The position numbers and the translations under genes are program-made. The notes under the pieces were generated by a model, which saw only the letters and a list, made by a program, of their open reading frames with translations, ran no database searches and was not told the DNA's origin. A stretch of DNA of 64,000 bases from Emergencia timonensis (GTDB lineage Bacteria > Bacillota > Clostridia > Peptostreptococcales > Anaerovoracaceae). Shown here in pieces: positions 1 to 10,614 of the stretch. Numbering within the stretch: the first letter of the stretch is position 1; every line of letters begins with the position of its first letter. Location of the stretch: contig NZ_FLKM01000009.1 in the NCBI RefSeq assembly GCF_900086585.1, positions 1,302,001 through 1,366,000 of the forward strand, written 5' to 3'.

Positions 1-618
1 TTGTTCTTAACTGGTGTAAATGTAGGATTTATGCCGGCAGGAAATTATCTCGGCCAGCAGCTTGGTTCTTTGGCGCATCCAGGGGTCTTAATTCCAATCG
101 GTGCGCTGATCGGTTACTTTATCGTAGCGGCAGAACCTGCGGTTCACGTGCTGAATAAACAAGTATTTGATATCACTGCGGGAGCAATCCCCGCAAAAGC
201 TTTGAGCACTAGCCTATCCATTGGCGTGGCCATTTCTGTCGCGCTGGCAATGATGCGAATTGTAGTTGGAATGCCGATTATGTATCTATTAGTGCCGGGA
301 TATCTGATTGCGGCAGTGCTGACATTTTTTACTCCTCCAATCTTTACGGCCATCGCTTTCGACTCTGGCGGCGTAGCCAGCGGTCCAATGACGGCCACAT
401 TCCTATTGCCGCTGGCCATGGGAGCATGCAGCGCATTGGGGGGAGATGTAACGACAGACGCTTTTGGCGTCGTTGCAATGGTTGCCATGACACCACTGAT
501 TACCATACAAATTCTTGGACTTTATTTCAAAATGAAAACCAAGCCAGGTGAAGAACACGCTGGAGAATCTGCATTGATCATGGACAATAATCACGAAAAG
601 AGGGAGATAGAGGATTGA
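1..618 (+). CDS. DUF1538 family membrane protein, C-terminal part (cut by window edge)
   Basis: The reading frame is open from the first base and begins with TTG inside a hydrophobic stretch, so this is almost certainly the C-terminal part of a longer protein that starts outside the window. About five membrane segments are visible, with glycine-rich loops (GVASGPMTATFLLPLAMG, GGDVTTDAFGVVAMVAMTP) typical of DUF1538 proteins, which usually carry two such domains. The tail after the last segment is short, charged and cytoplasmic. The stop overlaps the start of the next gene by four bases (TTGA), so the two are translationally coupled to a P-II-like protein. That pairing suggests transport or sensing controlled by a small regulator. 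The substrate is unknown. The family call rests on remembered motif patterns, not on a search. Confidence 0.7.
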   Translation: MFLTGVNVGFMPAGNYLGQQLGSLAHPGVLIPIGALIGYFIVAAEPAVHVLNKQVFDITAGAIPAKALSTSLSIGVAISVALAMMRIVVGMPIMYLLVPGYLIAAVLTFFTPPIFTAIAFDSGGVASGPMTATFLLPLAMGACSALGGDVTTDAFGVVAMVAMTPLITIQILGLYFKMKTKPGEEHAGESALIMDNNHEKREIED

Positions 619-1307
619 ATCGTTTGTATTTTTTAATTACCATTATACGTCGTGAATTAGGCGAACTATATTTTAACTATTTTCACGACAATCATGTATG
701 CTGTTCCTTTGCTGAACTATGTAATGGTACGGCGCAGGAGAAAATGCTTGATCTTCTGGGTGTAGAGCAGACCGAAAAAATAATGCTGCAGGCTATCGTA
801 AATCATGAAACCAAAGCTAAATTGATGAAAGGCTTTGTCAGCGATATGGGAATTAACATGGTGGGAAACGGGATTGCTGTTTCTATTCCCATTGATGGTA
901 TCGGCGATGAGTCCGGTATGAACTACCTGCTTGAAGGTCAGGAAAAATGTTGCAATGAGGTGAATGAAATGGACAATGGTGTAAATGATGCACAGTATGC
1001 ACTTGTAATAGCGATTACGCGTGGCGGTTATGCCGAAATGGTCATGGATGCCGCCAGAAAAGTTGATGTGAAAGGCGGCACAGTGGTTCATGGGAAGGGA
1101 ATTGGAGATGATTTTTCTGCTAAATTCTTTGGTATTTCCATCGCCAGTGAGATGGAATTGGTCTATATCGTCACAAAGAGAAAAAATAAAGATGAATTGG
1201 TCAATGCCATTAATCAATATGCCGGCATGAAGACAGAAGCCAATACTGCGGTACTGACACTGCCTGTAGAGGATGTAGTCGGACTTCGGAGTGTGTCAGA
1301 AGAATAA
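615..1307 (+). CDS. P-II-like regulatory protein paired with DUF1538
   Basis: This 230-residue protein contains two P-II-like halves. The second half holds the recognisable core: YALVIAITRGGYAEMVMDAA followed by GGTVVHGKGIG, the place where P-II proteins have their GATVIxGRG-type nucleotide-binding segment, then a strand VYIVTKRKNKDELVNAI. The first half (about residues 1-110) looks like a degenerate copy. The start is TTG at 615, overlapping the upstream stop, with AGGGAGATAGAGGA as ribosome binding site. P-II proteins bind ATP/ADP and often 2-oxoglutarate and switch transporters. Here the presumed partner is the DUF1538 membrane protein encoded just upstream. No canonical T-loop tyrosine is evident, so uridylylation is not expected. 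Role inferred from family and linkage. Confidence 0.65.
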   Translation: MNRLYFLITIIRRELGELYFNYFHDNHVCCSFAELCNGTAQEKMLDLLGVEQTEKIMLQAIVNHETKAKLMKGFVSDMGINMVGNGIAVSIPIDGIGDESGMNYLLEGQEKCCNEVNEMDNGVNDAQYALVIAITRGGYAEMVMDAARKVDVKGGTVVHGKGIGDDFSAKFFGISIASEMELVYIVTKRKNKDELVNAINQYAGMKTEANTAVLTLPVEDVVGLRSVSEE

Positions 1308-1345
1308 CGGCTTCTAAGTGACAAGTTAAGACATAGGTGCCAGGC

Positions 1346-1395
1346 AATACAGGCAGACGAGCTGAAGTAAAAAGCTTGTCTGCCTGTATTATTTT
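1346..1395 (+). terminator. Rho-independent terminator after the DUF1538/P-II pair
   Basis: A long stem pairs AATACAGGCAGAC with GTCTGCCTGTATT around a small inner AGC/GCT pairing, followed by ATTTT. It lies 39 bases after the P-II-like stop codon. Because the stem is symmetrical it may also work weakly in the other direction. Confidence 0.8.
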
Positions 1396-1424
1396 GTATG
1401 ACATAGAAATGGTGATTTTTCTTA

Positions 1425-1459
1425 TAAAAAACATCTCCAGCCATGAAATGACTGGAGAT
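1425..1459 (-). terminator. Terminator of spoVG
   Basis: On the minus strand ATCTCCAG pairs with CTGGAGAT across an 11-base loop and is followed by GTTTTTTAT. It lies 17 bases beyond the spoVG stop codon. Confidence 0.8.
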
Positions 1460-1475
1460 CAGAAATATTCGTATT

Positions 1476-1760
1476 CTATTCTTCTGGCGCTTCTGCATCC
1501 TTTTCTGCCAGAACCTTTTCGTATTCTGCAAAGATCGCTTCTTTGATCTTATTTCGGGTTTCAGACAGAAGTGGGTGAGCAATGTCTCTGAAGTCACCTT
1601 CTCCCATTTTTCTGCTAGGCATGGCAATAAAAAGACCGTTCTGGCCTTCAATTATCTTGATATCATGTACTACAAATTCATCATCAAAAGTAATTGATAC
1701 TACGGCTTTCATTTTACCTTCATCATTGATTTTACGGATTCTTACATCAGTTATGTTCAT
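1476..1760 (-). CDS. spoVG: SpoVG, septation and sporulation regulator
   Basis: The 94-residue product begins MNITDVRIRKINDEGKMKAV and contains VSITFDDEFVVHDIKIIEG, GLFIAMPSRKMGEGDFRDIA and a conserved NKIKEAIFAEYEK helix. These are diagnostic of SpoVG, a small nucleic-acid-binding regulator that influences asymmetric septation, capsule and cell-wall genes. The start is the ATG at 1760 with AAGGTGG upstream. An in-frame extension of 18 residues lacks a ribosome site and falls in the promoter region. The gene sits immediately downstream of purR in the same direction, as in Bacilli, but a separate promoter in the 80-base gap suggests independent transcription. The acidic tail (EKDAEAPEE) is usual for the family. 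Confidence 0.97.
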   Translation of the reverse strand: MNITDVRIRKINDEGKMKAVVSITFDDEFVVHDIKIIEGQNGLFIAMPSRKMGEGDFRDIAHPLLSETRNKIKEAIFAEYEKVLAEKDAEAPEE

Positions 1761-1802
1761 ACTTGACCACCTTTCTTGCCTTCTCCTACTATAGATAGAG
1801 AT

Positions 1803-1831
1803 ATTATACATCATTTAACAAAATTTGGCAA
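1803..1831 (-). promoter_or_regulatory. Promoter of spoVG
   Basis: On the minus strand TTGCCA, a 17-base spacer and TATAAT form a good sigma-A-type promoter ending about 40 bases before the spoVG start. The Bacillus gene uses sigma-H; no clear sigma-H consensus was seen here. Confidence 0.65.
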
Positions 1832-1840
1832 TACTAATAA

Positions 1841-2650
1841 CTAAAATATCTGATAATTCGGAATGACTTCAATGGTTTTTTGCTCTTCATCTACGTCGCC
1901 TAGGAAGACAATGGCCGTATAATCATCTATTTTCTTTTTTTCTGGCAACATGCTGGCGATGGCGATGCCAGTGCCGACAACAGTAACTTCGAATTCGGAC
2001 AAAATATCAGAAATCCCTTTGGTACTGCCGCCCCCTCGCATAAAATCGTCTATGATAATGGCTTTTGATCCTGGGACTACAGCTCTTTTGGATATGGACA
2101 TTTTTTGCACTCGGTCGTAAGAGCCGGAAAAGTAATTGATACTGACCGTAGAACCTTCTGAGACTTTTGCTTCTCGTCTGATGATAATCAGAGGAAGATT
2201 TAATTGGCGTGCGACCATAGAAGCGAGGGAAATACCCTTTGTTTCCACCGTAGCCACGTAATCGGCCTCTTTTTCTTTAAATTTCTTAGCAAAGACTGTT
2301 GCCAATCGATTCATAAGGTGGGTATCGAACATGATGTCGGAAGTATAAAGAAATCCTCCGCCCAAGATACGACTGCTGTCTTTAATGCGGCTGCAGAATT
2401 CCTCTTGCAAAACCAAAAGCTGTTCGGGAGTAATATCGGGACTGAACCTGACGCCGCCCTTTGCACCGGAAATTGTTTCTATATAGCCTGTTCCTGTAAA
2501 ACGTACAGCCGTATCGGCTATGTTGATATCTTCACTGATGCTGGATTTTGCAACATCAAAAGCATCGCAAAAGTATTGCAGCGGGTATAATTTGTTAGGC
2601 GTATCTGTCAGAGTTTTGATGATTGCTCCAACACGTTCTGTTCTTTTCAT
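1841..2650 (-). CDS. purR: PurR, purine operon repressor
   Basis: The protein has 269 residues from the ATG at 2650, which follows a strong GGAGGTGG site; the upstream in-frame extension is discarded. An N-terminal winged helix (MKRTERVGAIIKTLTDTPNK) is followed by a type I phosphoribosyltransferase fold. The PRPP-binding loop reads KAIIIDDFMRGGGSTKGI and the flexible loop is around SISKRAVVPGSKAI. In Bacilli PurR binds PurBox DNA and releases it when PRPP rises, and the catalytic function is lost. It is followed by spoVG and lies divergent from the murC-glmU-prs block. Prs makes the PRPP that PurR senses, so linkage and function agree. Confidence 0.95.
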   Translation of the reverse strand: MKRTERVGAIIKTLTDTPNKLYPLQYFCDAFDVAKSSISEDINIADTAVRFTGTGYIETISGAKGGVRFSPDITPEQLLVLQEEFCSRIKDSSRILGGGFLYTSDIMFDTHLMNRLATVFAKKFKEKEADYVATVETKGISLASMVARQLNLPLIIIRREAKVSEGSTVSINYFSGSYDRVQKMSISKRAVVPGSKAIIIDDFMRGGGSTKGISDILSEFEVTVVGTGIAIASMLPEKKKIDDYTAIVFLGDVDEEQKTIEVIPNYQIF

Positions 2651-2678
2651 ATTCTGCCACCTCCAGTTTCCTATGTAC

Positions 2679-2707
2679 ATATTATTTCTTTTTTTATTTT
2701 TTGTCAA
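2679..2707 (-). promoter_or_regulatory. Promoter of purR
   Basis: On the minus strand TTGACA, a 17-base A-rich spacer and TAATAT sit about 30 bases before the purR start. The region between this promoter and the divergent TATAAT at 2736 is short, so the two may share control. Confidence 0.75.
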
Positions 2708-2709
2708 AT

Positions 2710-3075
2710 GGTAGGCAAATTTAATGGAAATATGTTATAATGATTCCGTTAATCTTAACGACTGCGTCGCAAGGAAAGAATCATTGAAACACGAACCGCG
2801 ATTTGAATCGCAATGGAATGTTCGTGTTATAATAAACGCAACGTTCTCACAGCCTCGCCTTTTTGCCCCGACTTTAGTCGGAATGGCAAAACGGACAGCG
2901 AAGCGAGCCGTGCGAGCGTAGGAGTATTGCGAAGCAATACGTTGCTGCAAGGAAGCGTTTATTGAATCATGAATTTCGATTCTATTTTCAGAGGAATATT
3001 CATGGTATAATATTGCCGTATGATTATAAAGACCTTGCTGTAAGGTAAGCGACATTGAATCATGATAATCGATTC
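2710..3075 (+). repeat. Cluster of imperfect promoter-plus-hairpin repeats upstream of murC
   Basis: No believable gene is present. A unit of about 93 bases recurs: GCAAGGAAAG (2769), GCAAGGAAGCG (2947) and GTAAGGTAAGCG (3040), each followed about ten bases later by ATTGAA and then CACGAAC, CATGAAT or CATGAT. In the first two units those arms pair with GTTCGTG (2820-2826) and ATTCATG (2998-3004), and both are followed one base later by TATAAT (2828-2833 and 3006-3011). A further TATAAT at 2736 precedes the first unit. The first interval is 178 bases because it holds an extra block of about 85 bases. Looks like repeated regulatory or small-RNA units; function unknown. Confidence 0.6.
2834..2960 (+). 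repeat. Nested hairpin block inside the first repeat unit
   Basis: AAACGCAACG (2834-2843) can pair with CGTTGC (2940-2945) and GCGTTT (2955-2960). Inside are TTTTGCC/GGCAAAA (2861-2867 and 2885-2891) enclosing CGACT-TT-AGTCG, and GTATTGC-GAA-GCAATAC (2924-2940). Its GC-rich phrase GCGAAGCGAG is like phrases in the repeats at 38648-38980. A mobile palindromic element or a folded RNA are both possible. Confidence 0.5.
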
Positions 3076-3436
3076 AGGCACTTTTGCCGGATTTAAAGCG
3101 AAGGGGTATATCTTAGGGCTTCATGCGTTTGCCGTGGAGTCGTGTAATAATGCTCTTGCCATCGAGCGGGGTTTATGGCAGAATGATGTTTGTATTTAAC
3201 AATTTCACCGCAAATCAGGAACCATTGCGGTGGATTTATACTATTATGTATTATAATGGAAAGTTTGTGAAACAATAAAGAAAGAACGCATGACGGAACC
3301 AAAGTTTCCTATGCACTCATGCCGCCACGGGGGCGGCAACAATTAATGTACCTTCTTTGAAACATAGGGAAATATGTCCTGCAGACGATAGTTCCTATGC
3401 TATAAGAATAAAAATTGGATCTGGAGGATTAGGTTG
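3076..3436 (+). other. Gene-free stretch before murC with a structured probable leader
   Basis: No open frame here resembles a protein. A TATAAT lies at 3252-3257 without a convincing -35 box. Downstream, TTTCCTATG (3305-3313) can pair with CATAGGGAAA (3363-3372, one bulge) around an inner hairpin GCCGCC-ACGGG-GGCGGC (3321-3337). The inner hairpin has no T-run, so it is not a standard terminator. I recognise no known riboswitch, T-box, 6S, RNase P or tmRNA signature. It may be a structured 5' leader of murC or a separate small RNA. Confidence 0.4.
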
Positions 3437-4813
3437 ATGATTAATTTATCTGAATATAAAAATATACACTGTATCGGTATTGGAGGAATCGGTCTTTCTG
3501 CCATAGCAGAAATTTTGATTTCGCGAGGATGCCACGTTTCCGGGTCAGATATGAAACGATCAGATATTACAGATAATTTAGAAAAACATGGAGTAAAAAT
3601 TTATATAGGCCATAGAGCGGAAAATGTAGAAAACGCAGACTTGATTGTATATTCTGCAGCCATTGCAGAAGAAAATCCTGAAATCATCAGAGCCAGGGAA
3701 AAGAATATCCCTTTGGCGGGCCGGGCTGAAATCCTGGGGGTACTGATGGACGACTTTGAAAACAGTATTGCAATCAGCGGAACCCATGGGAAGACTACAA
3801 CCACTTCTATGGTTTCTTTAATTTTAGAGCAGGCAAAGCTGGAACCAACCATTTTGGTAGGCGGTAACCTGGCAGAAATTGGCGGAAATGTAAAGGTGGG
3901 TCACAGCAAGTATTTTGTTACTGAAGCCTGTGAATACAGAGACAGTTTTCTGCAGCTGAGGCCGAAAATTGAGGTAATACTTAATATCGACTCTGACCAC
4001 CTGGATTATTTCAAGGATATTGAACATATCGTAAGTTCCTTTGATAAATTTGCAAAGATTGTGCCTGAGGATGGAAAAATCATCGCCTATGATGCAAATC
4101 CTTTTGTCAATCAGGTCATCAAGGACATACCTGGTGCAATTACCTATGGATATAACGAAAACTGTACCTATTATATCACCAATGTGGCATTTGATGGAAA
4201 TGGAATGCCTGTTTTTGATGTGAATTACCAGGGAGAACATTTGGGAAAAGTGCAGCTTTCGGTGCCGGGAGAACATAATATTCTCAACGCAGTAGGCGCT
4301 TTTGCCTGTTGTCATCAGCTGGGTGTTGCGCCTGCGGTCATCATTGACACACTGGACAAGTTCAAAGGCACGCAGCGGAGATTTGACATCGTGGGAACTA
4401 CAAGTGACGGCGTAAAGCTGGTTGACGACTACGCCCATCATCCGACAGAGATCAAAGCGACCCTTTCTGCCGCCCACAATATTCCGCACAACAGACTTTG
4501 GTGTCTCTTCCAGCCGCATACCTATACGAGAACGCTGGCGCTTTTTGATGACTTTGCAGAAGCGTTTGCAGAAGCGGACATTTTGATCTTAGCTGAAATA
4601 TATGCGGCAAGAGAAAAGAATATCTATAAAATTTCTTCCAAGGAGCTGGCGGAAGAAATTAAAAGGGTACATCCTGATAAGAAAGTCTACTATATGGACA
4701 CTTTTGAAGAAATCGCCAATTATGTAAAGAAAAATGCAGAAAAGGATGACCTGGTCATCACCATGGGCGCAGGCGATATTTACAAAGTCGGCGAACTGAT
4801 TATTTCAGAATAA
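3437..4813 (+). CDS. murC: MurC, UDP-N-acetylmuramate--L-alanine ligase
   Basis: MurC adds the first amino acid (L-alanine) to UDP-MurNAc with ATP in the cytoplasm, opening peptidoglycan stem synthesis. The 458-residue protein shows the N-terminal nucleotide-binding glycine motif IHCIGIGGIGLSAIAEIL, the ATP-binding P-loop SGTHGKTTTTSMVS, the Mur signature TEACEYRDSF, and the C-terminal DDYAHHPTEI and FQPHTYTRT segments. The ATG at 3437 is chosen over the TTG at 3434 because it stands 8 bases after GGAGGA. It heads a block murC-glmU half-prs-pth-mfd, all in one direction with short gaps. The preceding long leader may contribute regulation. Confidence 0.97.
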   Translation: MINLSEYKNIHCIGIGGIGLSAIAEILISRGCHVSGSDMKRSDITDNLEKHGVKIYIGHRAENVENADLIVYSAAIAEENPEIIRAREKNIPLAGRAEILGVLMDDFENSIAISGTHGKTTTTSMVSLILEQAKLEPTILVGGNLAEIGGNVKVGHSKYFVTEACEYRDSFLQLRPKIEVILNIDSDHLDYFKDIEHIVSSFDKFAKIVPEDGKIIAYDANPFVNQVIKDIPGAITYGYNENCTYYITNVAFDGNGMPVFDVNYQGEHLGKVQLSVPGEHNILNAVGAFACCHQLGVAPAVIIDTLDKFKGTQRRFDIVGTTSDGVKLVDDYAHHPTEIKATLSAAHNIPHNRLWCLFQPHTYTRTLALFDDFAEAFAEADILILAEIYAAREKNIYKISSKELAEEIKRVHPDKKVYYMDTFEEIANYVKKNAEKDDLVITMGAGDIYKVGELIISE

Positions 4814-4825
4814 TGGAGAGGGCAT

Positions 4826-5521
4826 ATGGATTTTAATCAATACAAAGAAAAAGAACAAAAGCGATTAGAAATAGCCATCAAGCATCTGGAAAACGGGGTT
4901 GACTTTGTGGATATCAATACCGCTTATATCGATGAAGGTGTGACGATTGGCAGAGGAACACTGATCGGTCCCTGCGTAACAATAGAAGGCGATACTGCCA
5001 TCGGAGAGAATTGCCGGATTCTGCAAAACAGCAGGATCAAAGATGCAAAGATAGAAGATGATGTGGAAATTCAAACGTCTGTTGTGCTTGAGAGCCAGGT
5101 CGGAGCAAAGAGCAAGGTCGGACCTTTTGCATACCTGAGACCAAAGAGTATTATCGGAAAGGAATGCAAAGTGGGGGATTTTGTGGAAGTGAAGAATTCG
5201 TCCTTTGGGGACGGTTCAAAAGCATCTCATTTGACCTACATTGGGGATTCAGACGTGGGCAGGGATGTCAATATAGGCTGCGGCGTCGTATTTGTCAATT
5301 ACGACGGCAGCCAGAAACATCGTTCAACTGTAGGGGATGGAGCTTTTATCGGATGCAACACGAATCTGGTATCTCCAGTAAAGGTTGAAGACGGTGCATA
5401 TATAGCAGCGGGAAGCACGGTGACGAAAGATGTTCCAGAAGACGCGCTGTGTGTAGCGAGAGCAAAACAAAAGAATATTGAGGGTTGGGCAGCAAAAAGA
5501 GGACTTTACAACAAGAAATAA
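4826..5521 (+). CDS. GlmU-type acetyltransferase, left-handed beta-helix domain only
   Basis: At 231 residues this is only the C-terminal half of GlmU (usually about 455 residues). The N-terminal uridylyltransferase domain, with its GxGTRM loop, is absent. Hexapeptide repeats run from about residue 35 (VTIGRG, DTAIGEN, AKIEDD, SKVGPF) to residue 205. The region matching the GlmU acetyltransferase site is intact: LRPKSIIG, VGDFVEVKNS, the catalytic histidine in ASHLTYIGD (His135), and the VFVNYDG loop. It should therefore N-acetylate glucosamine-1-phosphate, or a related sugar phosphate, with acetyl-CoA. It sits 12 bases after murC and before prs, in the usual glmU place, so it is a reduced glmU rather than a stray transferase. 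A separate uridylyltransferase must then be encoded elsewhere. Confidence 0.85.
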   Translation: MDFNQYKEKEQKRLEIAIKHLENGVDFVDINTAYIDEGVTIGRGTLIGPCVTIEGDTAIGENCRILQNSRIKDAKIEDDVEIQTSVVLESQVGAKSKVGPFAYLRPKSIIGKECKVGDFVEVKNSSFGDGSKASHLTYIGDSDVGRDVNIGCGVVFVNYDGSQKHRSTVGDGAFIGCNTNLVSPVKVEDGAYIAAGSTVTKDVPEDALCVARAKQKNIEGWAAKRGLYNKK

Positions 5522-5563
5522 TTCAAACAATGAACAAGCGAAGAAAGAAGAGGTGTACTAGAC

Positions 5564-6514
5564 ATGAAAAATGGCGCATTTTCAGATTACAAGGTATTTA
5601 CAGGCAACTCACACACTGAACTTGCTGAGGAAATTGCATCAATTATGGGAAAACCCCTGGGAAAAGCTACAGTGACAAAATTCAGCGATGGAGAGATTTC
5701 CGTGAACCTTTGGGAATCTGTAAGAGGTATTGACGTATATATCGTTCAGCCTACTTGTAATCCGGTCAATGACAACTTGATGGAACTGCTCATCATGATC
5801 GATGCGATGAAGAGAGCTTCTGCAGGAAGAATCAACGCAGTCATTCCGTACTATGGTTATGCAAGACAGGATAGAAAAGCGAAAGCGAGAGATCCAATCA
5901 CAGCAAAGCTGGTCGCTGACCTGATCGTTGCGGCTGGAGCAGACAGAGTTGTGACCATGGATCTGCACGCAAATCAGATTCAGGGATATTTCAACATTCC
6001 TGTAGATCATCTGGTCGGTATGCCGATTCTGGCAAGATACTTTAAGGAAAAAGCGCTGGAAGATGTCGTCATCGTGTCTCCTGACCACGGCAGTGTAACG
6101 AGAGCGAGAAATATGGCAGAATATCTCAATTGTCCAATCGCTATTGTAGATAAGAGAAGACCGGAACCGAATAAGAGTGAAATCATGAACATCATCGGAA
6201 ACATTGAAGGCAAGAATTGTATCATCATCGACGATATGATTGACACTGCAGGTACGATTACCAATGCAGCCAATGCAATCAAGGATCTGGGGGCTACAGC
6301 AGTCTATGCCTGCGCAACGCACCCTGTACTTTCCGGCCCTGCCGTAGAACGAATTGAGAAGTCTGCCATTGAAGAACTGGCTCTTCTCAATACTACCCCA
6401 ATTCCAGAAGAGAAAAAGATCGACAAGATGAAATTCTTGTCTGTAGCGCCGATTTTTGCAGAAGCGATGACAAGAGTATTCACGAACGGATCAATCAGCA
6501 AATTGTTTGATTAG
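5564..6514 (+). CDS. prs: Ribose-phosphate pyrophosphokinase (PRPP synthetase)
   Basis: Makes phosphoribosyl pyrophosphate from ribose-5-phosphate and ATP, feeding purine, pyrimidine, NAD, His and Trp synthesis. The length (316 residues) is normal. Visible motifs are the ATP loop YARQDRKAKARDPITAK, the divalent-metal region VTMDLHANQIQGYF, and the PRPP-binding loop CIIIDDMIDTAGTI. The start ATG follows AAGAAGAGG. It lies 42 bases after the glmU half and 39 before pth, as in B. subtilis. Its product is the ligand of PurR, encoded across the divergent region. Confidence 0.97.
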   Translation: MKNGAFSDYKVFTGNSHTELAEEIASIMGKPLGKATVTKFSDGEISVNLWESVRGIDVYIVQPTCNPVNDNLMELLIMIDAMKRASAGRINAVIPYYGYARQDRKAKARDPITAKLVADLIVAAGADRVVTMDLHANQIQGYFNIPVDHLVGMPILARYFKEKALEDVVIVSPDHGSVTRARNMAEYLNCPIAIVDKRRPEPNKSEIMNIIGNIEGKNCIIIDDMIDTAGTITNAANAIKDLGATAVYACATHPVLSGPAVERIEKSAIEELALLNTTPIPEEKKIDKMKFLSVAPIFAEAMTRVFTNGSISKLFD

Positions 6515-6553
6515 TATTAAAAATGAATAAATAGAAATAGAAGGAATAAATTT

Positions 6554-7130
6554 ATGTATGTGATAGCAGGACTGGGCAATCCCGGCAAGAAATACGAGAA
6601 TACGAGACATAATATGGGATTCATCACCATAGACCAGCTGGCGGAGAAGCACAACATAAAGACTGATAAGTTAAAATTCAAGGCTTTGGTCGGCGAGGGA
6701 AGAATCGCCGGCCAGAAAGTCTTGCTTGTAAAACCGCAGACTTACATGAACCTCAGTGGAGAGTCTATTCGAGAGGTGATGAATTTCTACAAACTGGAAC
6801 CGGAAAATCTGATCGTCATCTATGACGATATCGATATCGAAGCGGGGACCCTCCGCATCCGAAAGTTTGGCAGTGCGGGAACACATAATGGAATGAAATC
6901 TGTGGTGTACCAGCTGCAGTCAGATCGGTTTCCACGAATCCGACTGGGCATCGGCAGCCAGAAGAAAGGCGACCTGGTCAACTTCGTCATCGGCGGATTT
7001 TCCAAAGAAGAAGTTCCTGTGCTGGAAGAAGCCGTGAACCATGCGGTGCTTGCCATAGAATGCATCATTGAAGATGGCATCGATAAAGCCATGAATCAAT
7101 ACAATACTAAGAAAAGGTCTAAGAAAGACG

Positions 7131-7138
<8 letters not shown>
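6554..7138 (+). CDS. pth: Peptidyl-tRNA hydrolase
   Basis: Releases tRNA from prematurely dropped peptidyl-tRNAs. The 194-residue protein starts MYVIAGLGNPGKKYENTRHN, which contains the catalytic histidine of the NTRHN motif. It continues with KPQTYMNLSGES, IYDDIDIEAGTLRIR and SAGTHNGMKSV, all diagnostic. A lysine-rich tail ends the protein. Its last 8 bases overlap the start of mfd, so the two are translationally coupled. Confidence 0.97.
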
Positions 7139-10562
<3,424 letters not shown>

Positions 10563-10563
10563 T

Positions 10564-10610
10564 AAAAGTCGTTGACCAGTGATCGGGAAGATCAGGTCAA
10601 CGACTTTTTT
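10564..10610. terminator. Bidirectional terminator between mfd and the BlaR1-like gene
   Basis: AAAAGTCGTTGACC pairs with GGTCAACGACTTTTTT across a 17-base loop. T-runs flank both strands, fitting its place between convergent genes. Confidence 0.9.
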
Positions 10611-10614
10611 CTTT

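Noticed and set aside
2724..3302. Open frames of 65-106 codons across the repeat cluster before murC
   Set aside because: They run through hairpins and promoter-like boxes on both strands, lack ribosome sites and have junk-like composition; the DNA is better explained as repeats.
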